A stretch of 52,289 nucleotides of DNA. Origin: DATGMS01 sp040905145 (lineage in GTDB: Bacteria > Bacteroidota > Bacteroidia > Cytophagales > Cyclobacteriaceae). The stretch's first letter is position 1, and every line of letters begins with the position of its first letter. The notes beneath the pieces were generated by a model. That model ran no database searches. It was not told where the DNA came from and saw only the letters and a list, made by a program, of their open reading frames with translations. The stretch covers positions 1-52,289 of the forward strand of contig JBBDSC010000046.1 in the NCBI GenBank assembly GCA_040905145.1, read 5' to 3'. This document shows positions 18,223 through 27,039 of the stretch, piece after piece. Position numbers and translations under genes: made by a program.

Positions 18223-19275
18223 TTATCTAAACCCCCTATTGATATCCTCCAGCAAAGCTGAGCCGGGGCACAGTTCCTTTTCCGTCATTTTATTAAGCGG
18301 TGTTTGGCTGGTATTTAGTGTGGCGTGAAGGTCATCAAAATCGCTGTTCACATACAACAGACCGGTAAGGATTTCCCCTTTGAACTGTGCCTTCTGAAGG
18401 GCATTTATAGCAGAAAATCGGTCCTGAGGATCCCAATCTTGAGACAGTTTGTGCAAATGTAAGTTAGAACCATCATGTAAGGATACCGTTGTACTGCTGT
18501 CTTCTTCATAGGAAGCAGTGATCTGGTCCTTTTTTGGCACGAAATCTACAGTGGAGGTCGCTTCCAGATGTTCACGCACATAATCATAGGATTTGGTGGA
18601 CCCGGTATTATTGTTGAAGGTGACACATGGAGATATGACATTCAGGAAGGCGAACCCTTTGTGGTGAATGGCCGCTTTGAGGAGGGGCACCAACTGCCGC
18701 TTGTCCCCACTGAAGCTTTGGGCCACGAAGGTGGCCCCCAACTCGATGGCAAGGCTGGAAAGATCAATGGCTTGGAATGGATTAATGGAACCGGCCTTAC
18801 TTTTGGAACCTTTGTCGGCAGTTGCAGAATCTTGACCTTTGGTCAGGCCATAACACCCGTTGTTCATCACAACGTAAACCATGTTAAGATTTCGGCGGAT
18901 CACATGGACAAATTGTCCCATGCCAATCGAAGCCGTATCACCATCGCCTGACACCCCGAAATACACCATGTCCTTGTTGGCCATGTTGGCCCCTGTGGCA
19001 ACGGAGGGCATCCTGCCGTGGACGGAATTGAAGCCGTGGGAATTACCAAGAAAATAGGTGGGGGTTTTTGAGGAGCAACCTATCCCTGAAAGCTTTGCCA
19101 CATGGTGGGGCTCAATGGACAAATCAAAGCATGCCTGTACAATGGCCGAACTGATGCTGTCGTGACCACATCCCGCGCAAAGGGTGGATAAGGCCCCTTC
19201 ATATTCTTTTAGCGTATAGCCATTTTTGTTTTTGGGTAATTTAGGATGCCTAAATAACGGTCTCAGATATGTCAT
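18223..19275 (-). CDS. korB: 2-oxoacid:ferredoxin oxidoreductase, beta subunit
   Basis: A 350-residue thiamine diphosphate- and Fe-S-binding subunit of the 2-oxoacid:acceptor oxidoreductase family. The N-terminal Fe-S motif is LCAGCGHD (C33, C36), and the TPP-binding motif is GDGDTASIGMGQF followed by NNGCYGLTKGQ. It has no ferredoxin domain of its own. The start codon lies 26 bases inside korA, so translation is coupled. Together with KorA it should oxidise 2-oxoglutarate, or a related 2-oxoacid, to acyl-CoA; 2-oxoglutarate is favoured by the two-subunit layout but not proven. Confidence 0.92.
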   Translation of the reverse strand: MTYLRPLFRHPKLPKNKNGYTLKEYEGALSTLCAGCGHDSISSAIVQACFDLSIEPHHVAKLSGIGCSSKTPTYFLGNSHGFNSVHGRMPSVATGANMANKDMVYFGVSGDGDTASIGMGQFVHVIRRNLNMVYVVMNNGCYGLTKGQDSATADKGSKSKAGSINPFQAIDLSSLAIELGATFVAQSFSGDKRQLVPLLKAAIHHKGFAFLNVISPCVTFNNNTGSTKSYDYVREHLEATSTVDFVPKKDQITASYEEDSSTTVSLHDGSNLHLHKLSQDWDPQDRFSAINALQKAQFKGEILTGLLYVNSDFDDLHATLNTSQTPLNKMTEKELCPGSALLEDINRGFR

Positions 19276-21115
19276 TGTGTAAGGATTTTGATTTTAATAA
19301 ATACTGAGAAATCTTGTTGGCAATATCATGGGCAGTGATTGGCATACCATCATAATTCAAAACAGGAATGAGTTTGGCGGGATTGATCTGTAATTCCAGT
19401 ATCAGTAAACCGCGCATTTGCGCATCACGGTTCTGTTCAATCACAAAAATCTTTCTATGCGAAGCAATAAACTCTTCCACCTCGGAATTAAAGGGGAAGG
19501 ATTTCAACCGCAGGGCGTCCAGTACAATCCCTTTATTCTTCATCATATCCATGGCTTCTTCCGCGGAATAGGTAGAAGTGCCAAAGAACAACAGACCAAA
19601 ATCACTCTGGTTGGAATCTTGGTAATGTTCCGGGGGAGGCACCAATTTTTTGGCAGATTCCCATTTTACCATAAGCCTGTCCATATTGCGCTGATAGGCA
19701 GCACCGTCTTCCGTATACCTGGCATATTCATCGCGGGAGGTCCCTCGTGTAAAGAAGGAGCCTTTAGTGGGATGGGTACCCGGATAGGTCCTATAGGTAA
19801 TTCCATCACCGTCTGTATCCAAATAGCGGCCATAACGGCCTATTTCATTCAGATCTTCTGCTGTCAATACTTTGCCACGTTTATACTGGCGGGAATCTTG
19901 CCATTCAAGCGGCTCGCTCATATGGTCGTTCATTCCCAGGTCCAGGTCGGTGAGCAGAATAATGGGCGTTTGAAGCTGATCGGCAAGGTCGAAGCTTTCG
20001 GCTGTCATGTCAAAACATTCCTTAGGTGTGGAGGGGAGCAACAGGACGTGACGGGTATCCCCATGTGAGGCATAGGCGGCCAGTTGGATATCCGACTGCT
20101 GGGTTCGGGTAGGCATGCCGGTACTGGGCCCTGCCCTTTGCACGTCTATGAGAACAGCCGGGACTTCTGCAAAATAAGCCAAGCCTATAAATTCATTCAT
20201 CAATGAAACCCCGGGACCGCTGGTGGCGGTAAAAGCCCTAGCGCCGTTCCAGTTGGCACCGATTACCATTCCCATGGCGGCCAGTTCATCTTCCGCCTGA
20301 ACGACTGCAAAATTTTTCTTCCCGGTCACCGGGTCCTTCCGAAGTTTTGAAGCATACCGTTCAAAGGCTTCTGCTACTGATGTGGAGGGGGTAATTGGAT
20401 ACCAGGCCATTACAGTGGCGCCCCCATATACAGCGCCCAGTCCACAGGCGGTGTTTCCGTCAATCAGGATCCGGTCCCCCACAAAATTGCGGCGTTCAAG
20501 ATGAAATTCCAGTGGCTCATTGAGGTGTTCGAATACGAAATCCATGCCCAATTTAAGGGCCTCAATATTGGGACCGATCAGTTTTTCCTTCCCTGCAAAT
20601 TGTTCGGTAAGCAATTTTTCCAATACACTGAACTCAATGCTGAGCAGGGCAGCCAGGGCCCCGACATAGATGATGTTCTTAAAAAGCTGGCGCTGGCGTG
20701 GGTCTGTAAATGCCGCATTTGACATTTCCATCATGGGAATGCCCAAGTAGTTAATATCATCCCTTATACATTCAGCTGCCCGTCTTTTGGAGCTGTCATA
20801 CATGAAATATCCACCGGATCTGACGTCAATCACGTCTTGGGCCATGCTTTGGGCGTTCACACAGATCATCAGGTCAATGCCTTCCCTTCGGCCCAAATAG
20901 CCCTTTTCACTTACCCGCACTTCGTACCAGGTGGGGAGCCCTTGTATGTTGGACGGGAAAATGTTTTTGGGGCTGACGGGAATGCCCATCCGGAATATTG
21001 CCTTCGCAAAAAGAAAGTTGGCACTGGCCGAACCGGTACCATTTACATTGGCAAAACGCACCACAAAATCATTGACTTTAGAACGTCCGTTACTGTTTAT
21101 TTCAGGTAGGCTCAT
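19250..21115 (-). CDS. korA: 2-oxoacid:ferredoxin oxidoreductase, fused gamma-alpha subunit
   Basis: A 621-residue fusion of the gamma domain (about residues 1-190, RFANVNGTGSASANFLFAKA at the front) and the alpha domain (about 215-600). In the alpha part TPP/pyrimidine-domain motifs are visible: GNTACGLGAVYGGA, YPITPSTSVAEAFERY and TATSGPGVSLMNEFIGLA. The fusion layout is common for KorA/VorA in bacteria. Its ATG overlaps the stop of the upstream flavoprotein by four bases (ATGA), and korB starts within its end, so all three subunits are probably made in fixed ratio. Confidence 0.92.
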   Translation of the reverse strand: MSLPEINSNGRSKVNDFVVRFANVNGTGSASANFLFAKAIFRMGIPVSPKNIFPSNIQGLPTWYEVRVSEKGYLGRREGIDLMICVNAQSMAQDVIDVRSGGYFMYDSSKRRAAECIRDDINYLGIPMMEMSNAAFTDPRQRQLFKNIIYVGALAALLSIEFSVLEKLLTEQFAGKEKLIGPNIEALKLGMDFVFEHLNEPLEFHLERRNFVGDRILIDGNTACGLGAVYGGATVMAWYPITPSTSVAEAFERYASKLRKDPVTGKKNFAVVQAEDELAAMGMVIGANWNGARAFTATSGPGVSLMNEFIGLAYFAEVPAVLIDVQRAGPSTGMPTRTQQSDIQLAAYASHGDTRHVLLLPSTPKECFDMTAESFDLADQLQTPIILLTDLDLGMNDHMSEPLEWQDSRQYKRGKVLTAEDLNEIGRYGRYLDTDGDGITYRTYPGTHPTKGSFFTRGTSRDEYARYTEDGAAYQRNMDRLMVKWESAKKLVPPPEHYQDSNQSDFGLLFFGTSTYSAEEAMDMMKNKGIVLDALRLKSFPFNSEVEEFIASHRKIFVIEQNRDAQMRGLLILELQINPAKLIPVLNYDGMPITAHDIANKISQYLLKSKSLHNDISETVI

Positions 21116-22890
21116 ATATTCCCTGCTTTTGTTACATTATAGAAATACTTTTGCATGTCCCAGGCGGAGGTAGGGCACCTTTCCGCACAAAGACCACAGT
21201 GAAGACAAACATCTTCATCCTTTACCATGACACGTCCGGTGTTCAAGGAGGAAGACACCAACAGGTCTTGGGAAAGGTTTTCCGCCGGTACCAACAATTG
21301 TTGGCGAAGTTCTTCCTCAGGGGCGTTGGGGGTAAAGGTGATACAGGAAGTAGGGCAGACGTCCATGCAGGCATCGCATTCGATGCAACGGTTTTCTGAA
21401 AACACCGTTTGCACATCACAGTTGAGGCAGCGTTGTGCTTCCTTGAAGGCGGTGTCCACGACAAAACCCAGTTCCACTTCTTTTTTTCTGTTGGTAAGGG
21501 TGAGGGTTTTATCTGCTTGTGGCACGACAAAACGGTTTTCCACGGCTACATAGCTGTCATAGCTCCATTCGTGGACCCCCATTTTTTGGCTCACCAAATT
21601 GGTGTAGGGGGAAGGACGGTCGGTTATTTTTTTGTCTTGGCAAAAGAGGTGGATTGAAACCGCTGCTTGGTGGCCGTGCGCTACCGCGGTGATGACATTT
21701 TCAGGCCCGAAAGCCGCGTCTCCCCCAAAAAAGACATGTGGAAGGGTGGACTGGAAAGTTACCGGATCAACTATGGGCATGTCCCATTTGCCGAAATCCA
21801 GTCCCAGATCCCGCTCTATCCAGGGAAAGCTGTTTTCCTGTCCTATGGCTACCAGCACCTCATCTGCTTCGATAAATACATCCGGTTCCCCGGTGGGCAG
21901 GAGTTGGCGTTTGCCATTTTCATCATAGACTGGATGTACTTTCTCGAATTTCATTCCTGTCAGCCGTCCGTTTTCCATCTCAAAACCCAAGGGCACATGA
22001 TTGTCATAGATCAGGATATCTTCATGGAGTGCATCTTCTTTTTCCCAGGGTGAGGCTTTCATGTTTGCAAAGGGACTGCGTACCACCACCTTTACTTCCT
22101 TTCCACCCAGGCGGCGAGAAGTACGGCAGCAGTCCATAGCCGTATTGCCTCCCCCAAGGACGATCACTTTTTTTCCAATGGAATGGGTATGTTCGAAGGC
22201 GACACTGCCCAACCATTCTATTCCTATGTGCACGAAATCCGCCGCTTCCTGGCGGCCGGGCAAATTCGGCAGATCACGACCTCTGGGAGCGCCTGTTCCT
22301 ACAAAAACGGCATCGTAATCCCCTCCTAAAATTTCTTTTAGGCTGTCGACATAATATTGAAAATGGGTATGGATTCCCAAATCCAAAATATAACTCACCT
22401 CTTCATTCAATACTTCTTCAGGAAGCCGGAAAGCCGGGATTTGGCTGCGCATCATGCCTCCCCCGGCAATCTGCTCGTCAAAAAGGTGGATTTCATATCC
22501 CAGGGGTGCCAGATCCCGGGCCACGGCCAATGAGGCAGGGCCACCACCGATAAGGGCTATTTTTTTTCCATTGGGTGTAAAAGGACCCTGTGGCATAAAT
22601 TCTCTGACACTGCCTTTATTGTCGGCAGCTACCCTTTTTAGGCGGCAGATGGCCACCGGTTCTTCTTCCACCCTTACCCGTCGGCATGCCGGTTCACAGG
22701 GTCGGTCACAGGTCCTGCCCAGTATGCCGGGAAATACATTGGATTCCCAATTGACCATGTAGGCTTCTGTATATTTTTCGGCTGCAATAAGGCGGATATA
22801 TTCCGGTACCGGTGTATGGGCGGGGCATGCATGTTGACAATCCACCACTTTGTGATAATATTCTGGATCTCGGGTATTGGTAGGTTCCAT
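21112..22890 (-). CDS. GltD-like FAD/NAD(P) oxidoreductase with 4Fe-4S domains, coupled to KorAB
   Basis: A 592-residue flavoprotein related to the glutamate synthase small subunit and NfnB. N-terminal Fe-S cysteines are in CQHACPAHTP and CDRPCEPACRR; the FAD motif is ALIGGGPASLAVARDL, the NAD(P) motif VIVLGGGNTAMDCCR, and the closing FAD motif FFGGDAAFGPENV. The C-terminus adds ferredoxin-type motifs CIECDACMDVCP and CLHCGLCAERCP. No glutamate synthase large subunit is nearby. Overlap with korA suggests it passes electrons from KorAB to NAD(P), or the reverse. The frame opens at 22926, but the family-like N-terminus MEPTNTRDPEYY begins at 22890. Confidence 0.9.
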   Translation of the reverse strand: MEPTNTRDPEYYHKVVDCQHACPAHTPVPEYIRLIAAEKYTEAYMVNWESNVFPGILGRTCDRPCEPACRRVRVEEEPVAICRLKRVAADNKGSVREFMPQGPFTPNGKKIALIGGGPASLAVARDLAPLGYEIHLFDEQIAGGGMMRSQIPAFRLPEEVLNEEVSYILDLGIHTHFQYYVDSLKEILGGDYDAVFVGTGAPRGRDLPNLPGRQEAADFVHIGIEWLGSVAFEHTHSIGKKVIVLGGGNTAMDCCRTSRRLGGKEVKVVVRSPFANMKASPWEKEDALHEDILIYDNHVPLGFEMENGRLTGMKFEKVHPVYDENGKRQLLPTGEPDVFIEADEVLVAIGQENSFPWIERDLGLDFGKWDMPIVDPVTFQSTLPHVFFGGDAAFGPENVITAVAHGHQAAVSIHLFCQDKKITDRPSPYTNLVSQKMGVHEWSYDSYVAVENRFVVPQADKTLTLTNRKKEVELGFVVDTAFKEAQRCLNCDVQTVFSENRCIECDACMDVCPTSCITFTPNAPEEELRQQLLVPAENLSQDLLVSSSLNTGRVMVKDEDVCLHCGLCAERCPTSAWDMQKYFYNVTKAGNI

Positions 22891-23289
22891 GGTTATAATG
22901 GGTAAAACAAATATTAGGTAAAGCAAATTAAATGCTTTCAGATAATCCTTCCAGCAAAAGATTCTTTAAAAAATTAATTTTAGCAATTAAAATCATATTA
23001 ACAAATAATTAGGGGAATATTTCGGATAGCAATAGGTTGTGTTGACCAAACTATTCAGTTTGAAGGGATTAATAGAACAGGAGAAGGATTTTCATATTTT
23101 TAGAGGCAATTAGAACCTTATTGAAGAAGTCCAGTTTAAGCCATGAGCTAAAAGAAAAGCTGATAAAAGAAATTTAGAGAGTGTAATCCCTTTCAGTAAT
23201 ATTTACTTCGGATTTGAACTCATAAATTCCCATGAGTTTTTAAGGGGCAGGTTTCTTTTTGGGTAATAGCCTATAATCTCCATTTTTTT
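22891..23289. other. Gene-free divergent region
   Basis: About 400 bases between the Kor operon and mgsA without a convincing gene. Around 23099-23177 the plus strand has a short open piece ending HELKEKLIKEI and a stop, and a second frame before it reads LKGLIEQEKDFHIF; this may be a decayed helical protein, but no family is recognised. Promoters for both flanking operons must lie here, although no exact TAnnTTTG was found for the Kor operon. TAACTTTA at 23290-23297 is a near match before mgsA. Confidence 0.5.
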
Positions 23290-23324
23290 TTAACTTTATG
23301 CCCAAATCTAATGACAGTAAAATA

Positions 23325-23705
23325 ATGAAAATAGCTCTTATTGCCCATGATGGTAAAAAAGCAGAAATGGTTCATTTTCTTAGTGGTTTTAAGGAAATGT
23401 TCAAAGAGATCTCTCTTGTAGCCACCGGTACCACAGGCAATCATATTGTAAAGGCCGGATTTGAGGTGCAAAAAGTGCTGTCCGGTCCAATTGGAGGGGA
23501 TGCACAAATTGCTGCCATGGCTGCGCAAAATGAATTGGACCTGGTCATATTTTTTAGAGATCCACTGGGAAAACATCCTCATGAACCGGATGTTCAAATG
23601 CTGATGAGAATTTGTGATGTACATAATATTCCTTTGGCAACTAACTTGGCAACTGCAGAATTGATTTTTAAACATTTATGCACCACTTTTGAGCATGGAA
23701 AATAA
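23325..23705 (+). CDS. mgsA: Methylglyoxal synthase (MgsA)
   Basis: A 126-residue cytosolic enzyme converting dihydroxyacetone phosphate to methylglyoxal and phosphate. Key motifs are ALIAHDGKK, ATGTTGN, LSGPIGGDAQIA and FFRDPLGKHPHEPDV, with the catalytic aspartates in GGD and RDP. The ATG at 23325 gives the normal N-terminus MKIALIAHDG; an ATG at 23298 would add nine residues but falls directly next to a TAnnTTTG-like element (TAACTTTA, 23290-23297), so the later start is preferred. Its end overlaps the pfkA start by 11 bases. Confidence 0.92.
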   Translation: MKIALIAHDGKKAEMVHFLSGFKEMFKEISLVATGTTGNHIVKAGFEVQKVLSGPIGGDAQIAAMAAQNELDLVIFFRDPLGKHPHEPDVQMLMRICDVHNIPLATNLATAELIFKHLCTTFEHGK

Positions 23706-24681
23706 AACAATCTCCAAAATCGGTGTATTGACCTCCGGTGGCGATGCACCTGGGATGAATACTGCCATTAGGGCAGTGGTAAGGTCTGCTATGTATTATA
23801 AAATAGAAGTTTATGGCATCTACCGCGGTTATGAAGGGATGATCCAAAACGAAATTAAAAAGCTGGAAACCAAAGATGTAGCCTATATACTTGAAAGAGG
23901 GGGGACTTTTCTTAAGTCTGCCCGAAGTAAGGAATTCAGAAGTCCGGAGGGGAGAAAGATTGCCTATGGAAATCTGCAGCAACATGGCATTAACGCTTTG
24001 GTAGTGATAGGCGGAGATGGATCCTTGACCGGGGCCCATTTATTTTATAAGGAATTCGGGACCCCTGTTATTGGTATACCGGGGACAATTGACAATGACC
24101 TTTCCGGAACGGATAGTACCATTGGTTTTGATACCGCCTGCAATACGGCCATACAAGCAATAGACAAAATCAGGAACACGGCTTCTTCCCATGACAGGCT
24201 GTTTTTTGTGGAAGTGATGGGAAGGGATGCAGGCTTTATTGCCATCAATGCCGGAATCGGAAGCGGTGCTGCGGCTACCCTTATCCCTGAAAGAAAGATG
24301 CCCGTAGAAAATCTGATAAAACGACTCAATAAGAGAGCACAAGCTAAAAAACAATCCAATATCGTCATAGTGGCAGAAGGGGGGAAAAGCGGGGGCGCAT
24401 TGGAATTAGCCAAGAAAGTGAAAAAAATCCTGCCCATTTACGACATAAAGGTCACCATACTGGGACACCTCCAACGTGGAGGGTCGCCTACTTCTTATGA
24501 CAGGGTTCTCGCCAGCAAGCTTGGTGTGGCTGCCGTAGAGGGCTTGTTGCAGGGAAAATATGATGTTATGGCCGGTGTGGTCAATAACAAAGTGGTCTAT
24601 ACCCCCATTAAAAAAGCAATTATAGATGACAAAATAGTAGATGATGATGATTTCCGTATTGCGAAGATATTATCTACCTAG
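23695..24681 (+). CDS. pfkA: ATP-dependent 6-phosphofructokinase
   Basis: A 328-residue PfkA: fructose 6-phosphate plus ATP to fructose 1,6-bisphosphate. Motifs are GVLTSGGDAPGMNTAIRAVV, GGDGSLTGA and PGTIDNDLSGTDSTIGFDTA with the catalytic aspartate. The second residue after GGD is serine-preceding glycine (GGDGS), the ATP-type pattern; PPi-dependent enzymes have GGDD. Its start lies within mgsA, coupling the glycolytic kinase to the DHAP-draining enzyme. The TTG at 23689 is open but the ATG at 23695 is preferred. Confidence 0.95.
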   Translation: MENKTISKIGVLTSGGDAPGMNTAIRAVVRSAMYYKIEVYGIYRGYEGMIQNEIKKLETKDVAYILERGGTFLKSARSKEFRSPEGRKIAYGNLQQHGINALVVIGGDGSLTGAHLFYKEFGTPVIGIPGTIDNDLSGTDSTIGFDTACNTAIQAIDKIRNTASSHDRLFFVEVMGRDAGFIAINAGIGSGAAATLIPERKMPVENLIKRLNKRAQAKKQSNIVIVAEGGKSGGALELAKKVKKILPIYDIKVTILGHLQRGGSPTSYDRVLASKLGVAAVEGLLQGKYDVMAGVVNNKVVYTPIKKAIIDDKIVDDDDFRIAKILST

Positions 24682-24730
24682 CTGGGTAGCATTCCGAAAA
24701 TCGGGTAAGGAAATGTGAGAATTTGGGAAA

Positions 24731-24808
24731 TTGGAATACTGGAAGGTTGGAATAATGGAAAGATGAACCTTTCATGGAGATCCCTTTTTTCCATCATTCC
24801 ATCTTTCC
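24731..24808. repeat. TGGAATRATGGA inverted repeat, copy A
   Basis: Between the convergent pfkA and fba genes. The left arm has TTGGAATAATGGAAAGATG and the right arm TTTCCATCATTCCATCTTTCC; the reverse complement of the right arm matches TGGAATRATGGAAA on the left. Related copies are at 27509-27547 and 50281-50360. It may serve as a bidirectional terminator structure. Confidence 0.6.
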
Positions 24809-24818
24809 TTAAACAAGG

Positions 24819-25880
24819 TTAATTCCTGTTCACTGCATTTAGCATATCAAAAGCGAGTTCCAGTCTTTTTACAAAATTCTCTTCGCCTTTTCTCAACCAA
24901 ACCCTGGGGTCATAATTTTTCTTGTTGGGATTGTCCGCTCCTTCCGGGTTGCCGAGCTGTGTCTGAAGATAACCTTCTTTCTCATGGTAATATTTTAAAA
25001 CCCCCTCCCAGAATGCCCACTGCATATCCGTATCAATGTTCATCTTAATGGAACCGTAACTGTTTGCCTCACGTATTTCTTCAACGGTAGATCCGGATCC
25101 TCCGTGGAACACAAAATTTACCGGCTTGCCATTGGTGCCGAATTTCTTATTGATGTAATCCTGGGAATTTTTAAGAATAACAGGGGTAAGGCTTACATTT
25201 CCCGGCTTATATACCCCGTGGACATTACCAAAAGCCGCGGCAACAGTGAACAAATCACTGACTTTGTTCAATTCTTCATAGGCATAAGCTACTTCCTCGG
25301 GTTGGGTATATAACTTGGAGCTATCTATATCCGTATTGTCTACTCCATCTTCTTCCCCTCCGGTCACACCCAATTCAATTTCAATGGCCATTTCAAGTTT
25401 TGCAAACTCTTTGAAATATTTAACGGAAGTTTCTATGTTTTCCTCCAATGGTTCTTCAGAAAGATCCAGCATATGAGAGCTAAAAAGAGGCCTTTTGTTT
25501 AATTCATAATGTGCTTTTCCTTCAGCCAATAAACCATCAATCCAGGGAAGCAATTTTTTGGCCGCATGATCTGTATGTAAAATCACGGGAACCCCATAAG
25601 CTTCAGCCATCTTGTGTACATGCAAGGCGCCGGAAACTCCCCCTGCTATGGATGCTTGTTGCTTATCATTGGCAAGTCCCTTGCCCGCAAAAAACTGTGC
25701 CCCACCATTGGAGAACTGGATCATCACCGGTGAATTTACTTTTTTGGCCGTTTCCATTACTGCGTTAACGGTATTGGAGTTGATCACATTGACTGCAGGC
25801 ATGGCAAATTCGCTTTCTTTTGCATAAGCCAACAAATCTTTTAGTTCTTCCCCGTATTTTACGCCTGGTTTAAATTTCAT
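24819..25880 (-). CDS. fbaA: Class II fructose-bisphosphate aldolase
   Basis: A 353-residue zinc-dependent aldolase of the E. coli FbaA type (class IIA, about 350-360 residues), splitting fructose 1,6-bisphosphate to DHAP and glyceraldehyde 3-phosphate. Zinc and substrate motifs are VILHTDHAAKKLLPW, GVTGGEEDGVDN, NVHGVYKPGN and FHGGSGSTVEEI. It faces pfkA across 137 bases and has its own likely promoter at 25956-25989. Confidence 0.95.
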   Translation of the reverse strand: MKFKPGVKYGEELKDLLAYAKESEFAMPAVNVINSNTVNAVMETAKKVNSPVMIQFSNGGAQFFAGKGLANDKQQASIAGGVSGALHVHKMAEAYGVPVILHTDHAAKKLLPWIDGLLAEGKAHYELNKRPLFSSHMLDLSEEPLEENIETSVKYFKEFAKLEMAIEIELGVTGGEEDGVDNTDIDSSKLYTQPEEVAYAYEELNKVSDLFTVAAAFGNVHGVYKPGNVSLTPVILKNSQDYINKKFGTNGKPVNFVFHGGSGSTVEEIREANSYGSIKMNIDTDMQWAFWEGVLKYYHEKEGYLQTQLGNPEGADNPNKKNYDPRVWLRKGEENFVKRLELAFDMLNAVNRN

Positions 25881-25955
25881 AATAGAATGTTTAAAGGTTT
25901 GTTATTTTTTGATAAAACCACTTCCGCAACCAAAAGAGGCCATTTATCAAGAGCG

Positions 25956-25989
25956 CAAAGATAGAAATACCTGCTTTAATATCCTCCAA
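25956..25989 (-). promoter_or_regulatory. Bacteroidota-type promoter for fbaA
   Basis: Reading the minus strand, a TTG (25987-25989 complement) is followed after 23 bases by TATCTTTG (complement of 25956-25963), an exact -7 match to TAnnTTTG at an acceptable spacing. Predicted 5' leader is about 70 bases. Confidence 0.55.
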
Positions 25990-26076
25990 TTGAAGGGTTA
26001 AATTATTCCTGTCCTGTGATAAACGCCTTTTGCGACGAGGGTCCTTTATGGGAACAAAGAGGGGATAACAAAAGTT

Positions 26077-26106
26077 TTTGCAATTCCCTTCCGGTTCTTA
26101 TCTTTG
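26077..26106 (+). promoter_or_regulatory. Bacteroidota-type promoter directly abutting a start codon
   Basis: TTTG at 26077-26080, an 18-base spacer and TATCTTTG at 26099-26106, a full match to the TTTG/TAnnTTTG pattern. The ATG of the next gene is at 26110, only three bases after the -7 element, so a transcript from here would have almost no leader. Confidence 0.55.
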
Positions 26107-26109
26107 GAT

Positions 26110-26979
26110 ATGGATAAAATAAGAATTGTTGGAGTCCCTGAACATTTTAACTATCCTTGGTTAAAAATCATTGAAGAACAGCCTTTTAGGAAAGAAGGAA
26201 TTCTGTTGGAATGGAACGATGAGCCCAAAGGATCGGGAGCAATGAACAAAGCCGTCACTGAAGGAAGTGCTGATGTGGCCGTTATTTTGACCGAAAGTTT
26301 TATCAGGGACAAGATAGAAGGAAACCCAGGAAAAATTATTGGTTTTCAGGTATTTTCTCCCCTCATATGGGGGATACATATTTCTTCAAAATTCCAAATA
26401 GAAGAAATGGATGAATTAAAAAACTCTCCTTTTTTGATCAGCAGGTATGGATCAGGATCTCACTTGATGGCTTATCTTCTAGCCGGAAAAAACGGATGGG
26501 ACCTGGATCAATTGGAATTTGAAATTGTGGGGGATATCGATGGGGCCAAAAGAGCCTTAAAGAGTACGTTGCCCAAAGTCTTTTTATGGGAGAAATATAC
26601 CACCATGCCATTGGTAGATGAAGGGATATTTAAACGAGTGGGTGAAATACCCACACCATGGCCTTGTTTTGTTATGGTGGCCTCCAAAGAAGCCTTAATC
26701 AAACATCCTCAATATTTGAAAACACTTCAAGGATTGATTTATCAAAAATCCTCTTTCTTACTGGAAGCCGAGGATTTGCCCCTACAGTTGAGCAAAAAGT
26801 ATGGCATAAAGGTAGCAGATGTCAAAGAATGGCTCCATCAAACGGAATGGGCCACAAAAGGAGAAATTCATATAAGCACTCTAAAAGAAACAATGGAAAC
26901 CTTGAAAACATTAAAATTGATCCCGGGGACAATTCCAGTAGAAGAATTGGTAGATCAAGAATTCGTTACTTTGAAATAG
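26110..26979 (+). CDS. Periplasmic-binding-protein-like domain protein without signal peptide
   Basis: A 289-residue protein with the fold of SsuA/THI5/TauA-type substrate-binding proteins: opening IRIVGVPEHFNYPWLKIIE, then GSGAMNKAVTEGSADVAVIL, ISRYGSGSHLMAYLLA and a C-terminal helical part. There is no signal peptide or lipobox, and no ABC permease or ATPase is adjacent, so it may bind a small ligand in the cytosol or be a THI5-like enzyme; neither can be shown. ATG 26110 is chosen because the earlier TTG lies within the -7 box. Confidence 0.7.
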   Translation: MDKIRIVGVPEHFNYPWLKIIEEQPFRKEGILLEWNDEPKGSGAMNKAVTEGSADVAVILTESFIRDKIEGNPGKIIGFQVFSPLIWGIHISSKFQIEEMDELKNSPFLISRYGSGSHLMAYLLAGKNGWDLDQLEFEIVGDIDGAKRALKSTLPKVFLWEKYTTMPLVDEGIFKRVGEIPTPWPCFVMVASKEALIKHPQYLKTLQGLIYQKSSFLLEAEDLPLQLSKKYGIKVADVKEWLHQTEWATKGEIHISTLKETMETLKTLKLIPGTIPVEELVDQEFVTLK

Positions 26980-27039
26980 TAATTCAGGACGTGAACGTAT
27001 AACGCCGTTGTTTGTCAACGGTAGACTCAGAAAGGAAAG

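Noticed and set aside
19418..20068. 216-codon plus-strand frame inside korA
   Set aside because: Antisense to a well-conserved coding gene; product is low-complexity and without domain motifs.
22891..22926. Earlier start for the GltD-like protein
   Set aside because: The extra twelve residues are hydrophobic and precede the usual N-terminus MEPTNTRDPEYY.
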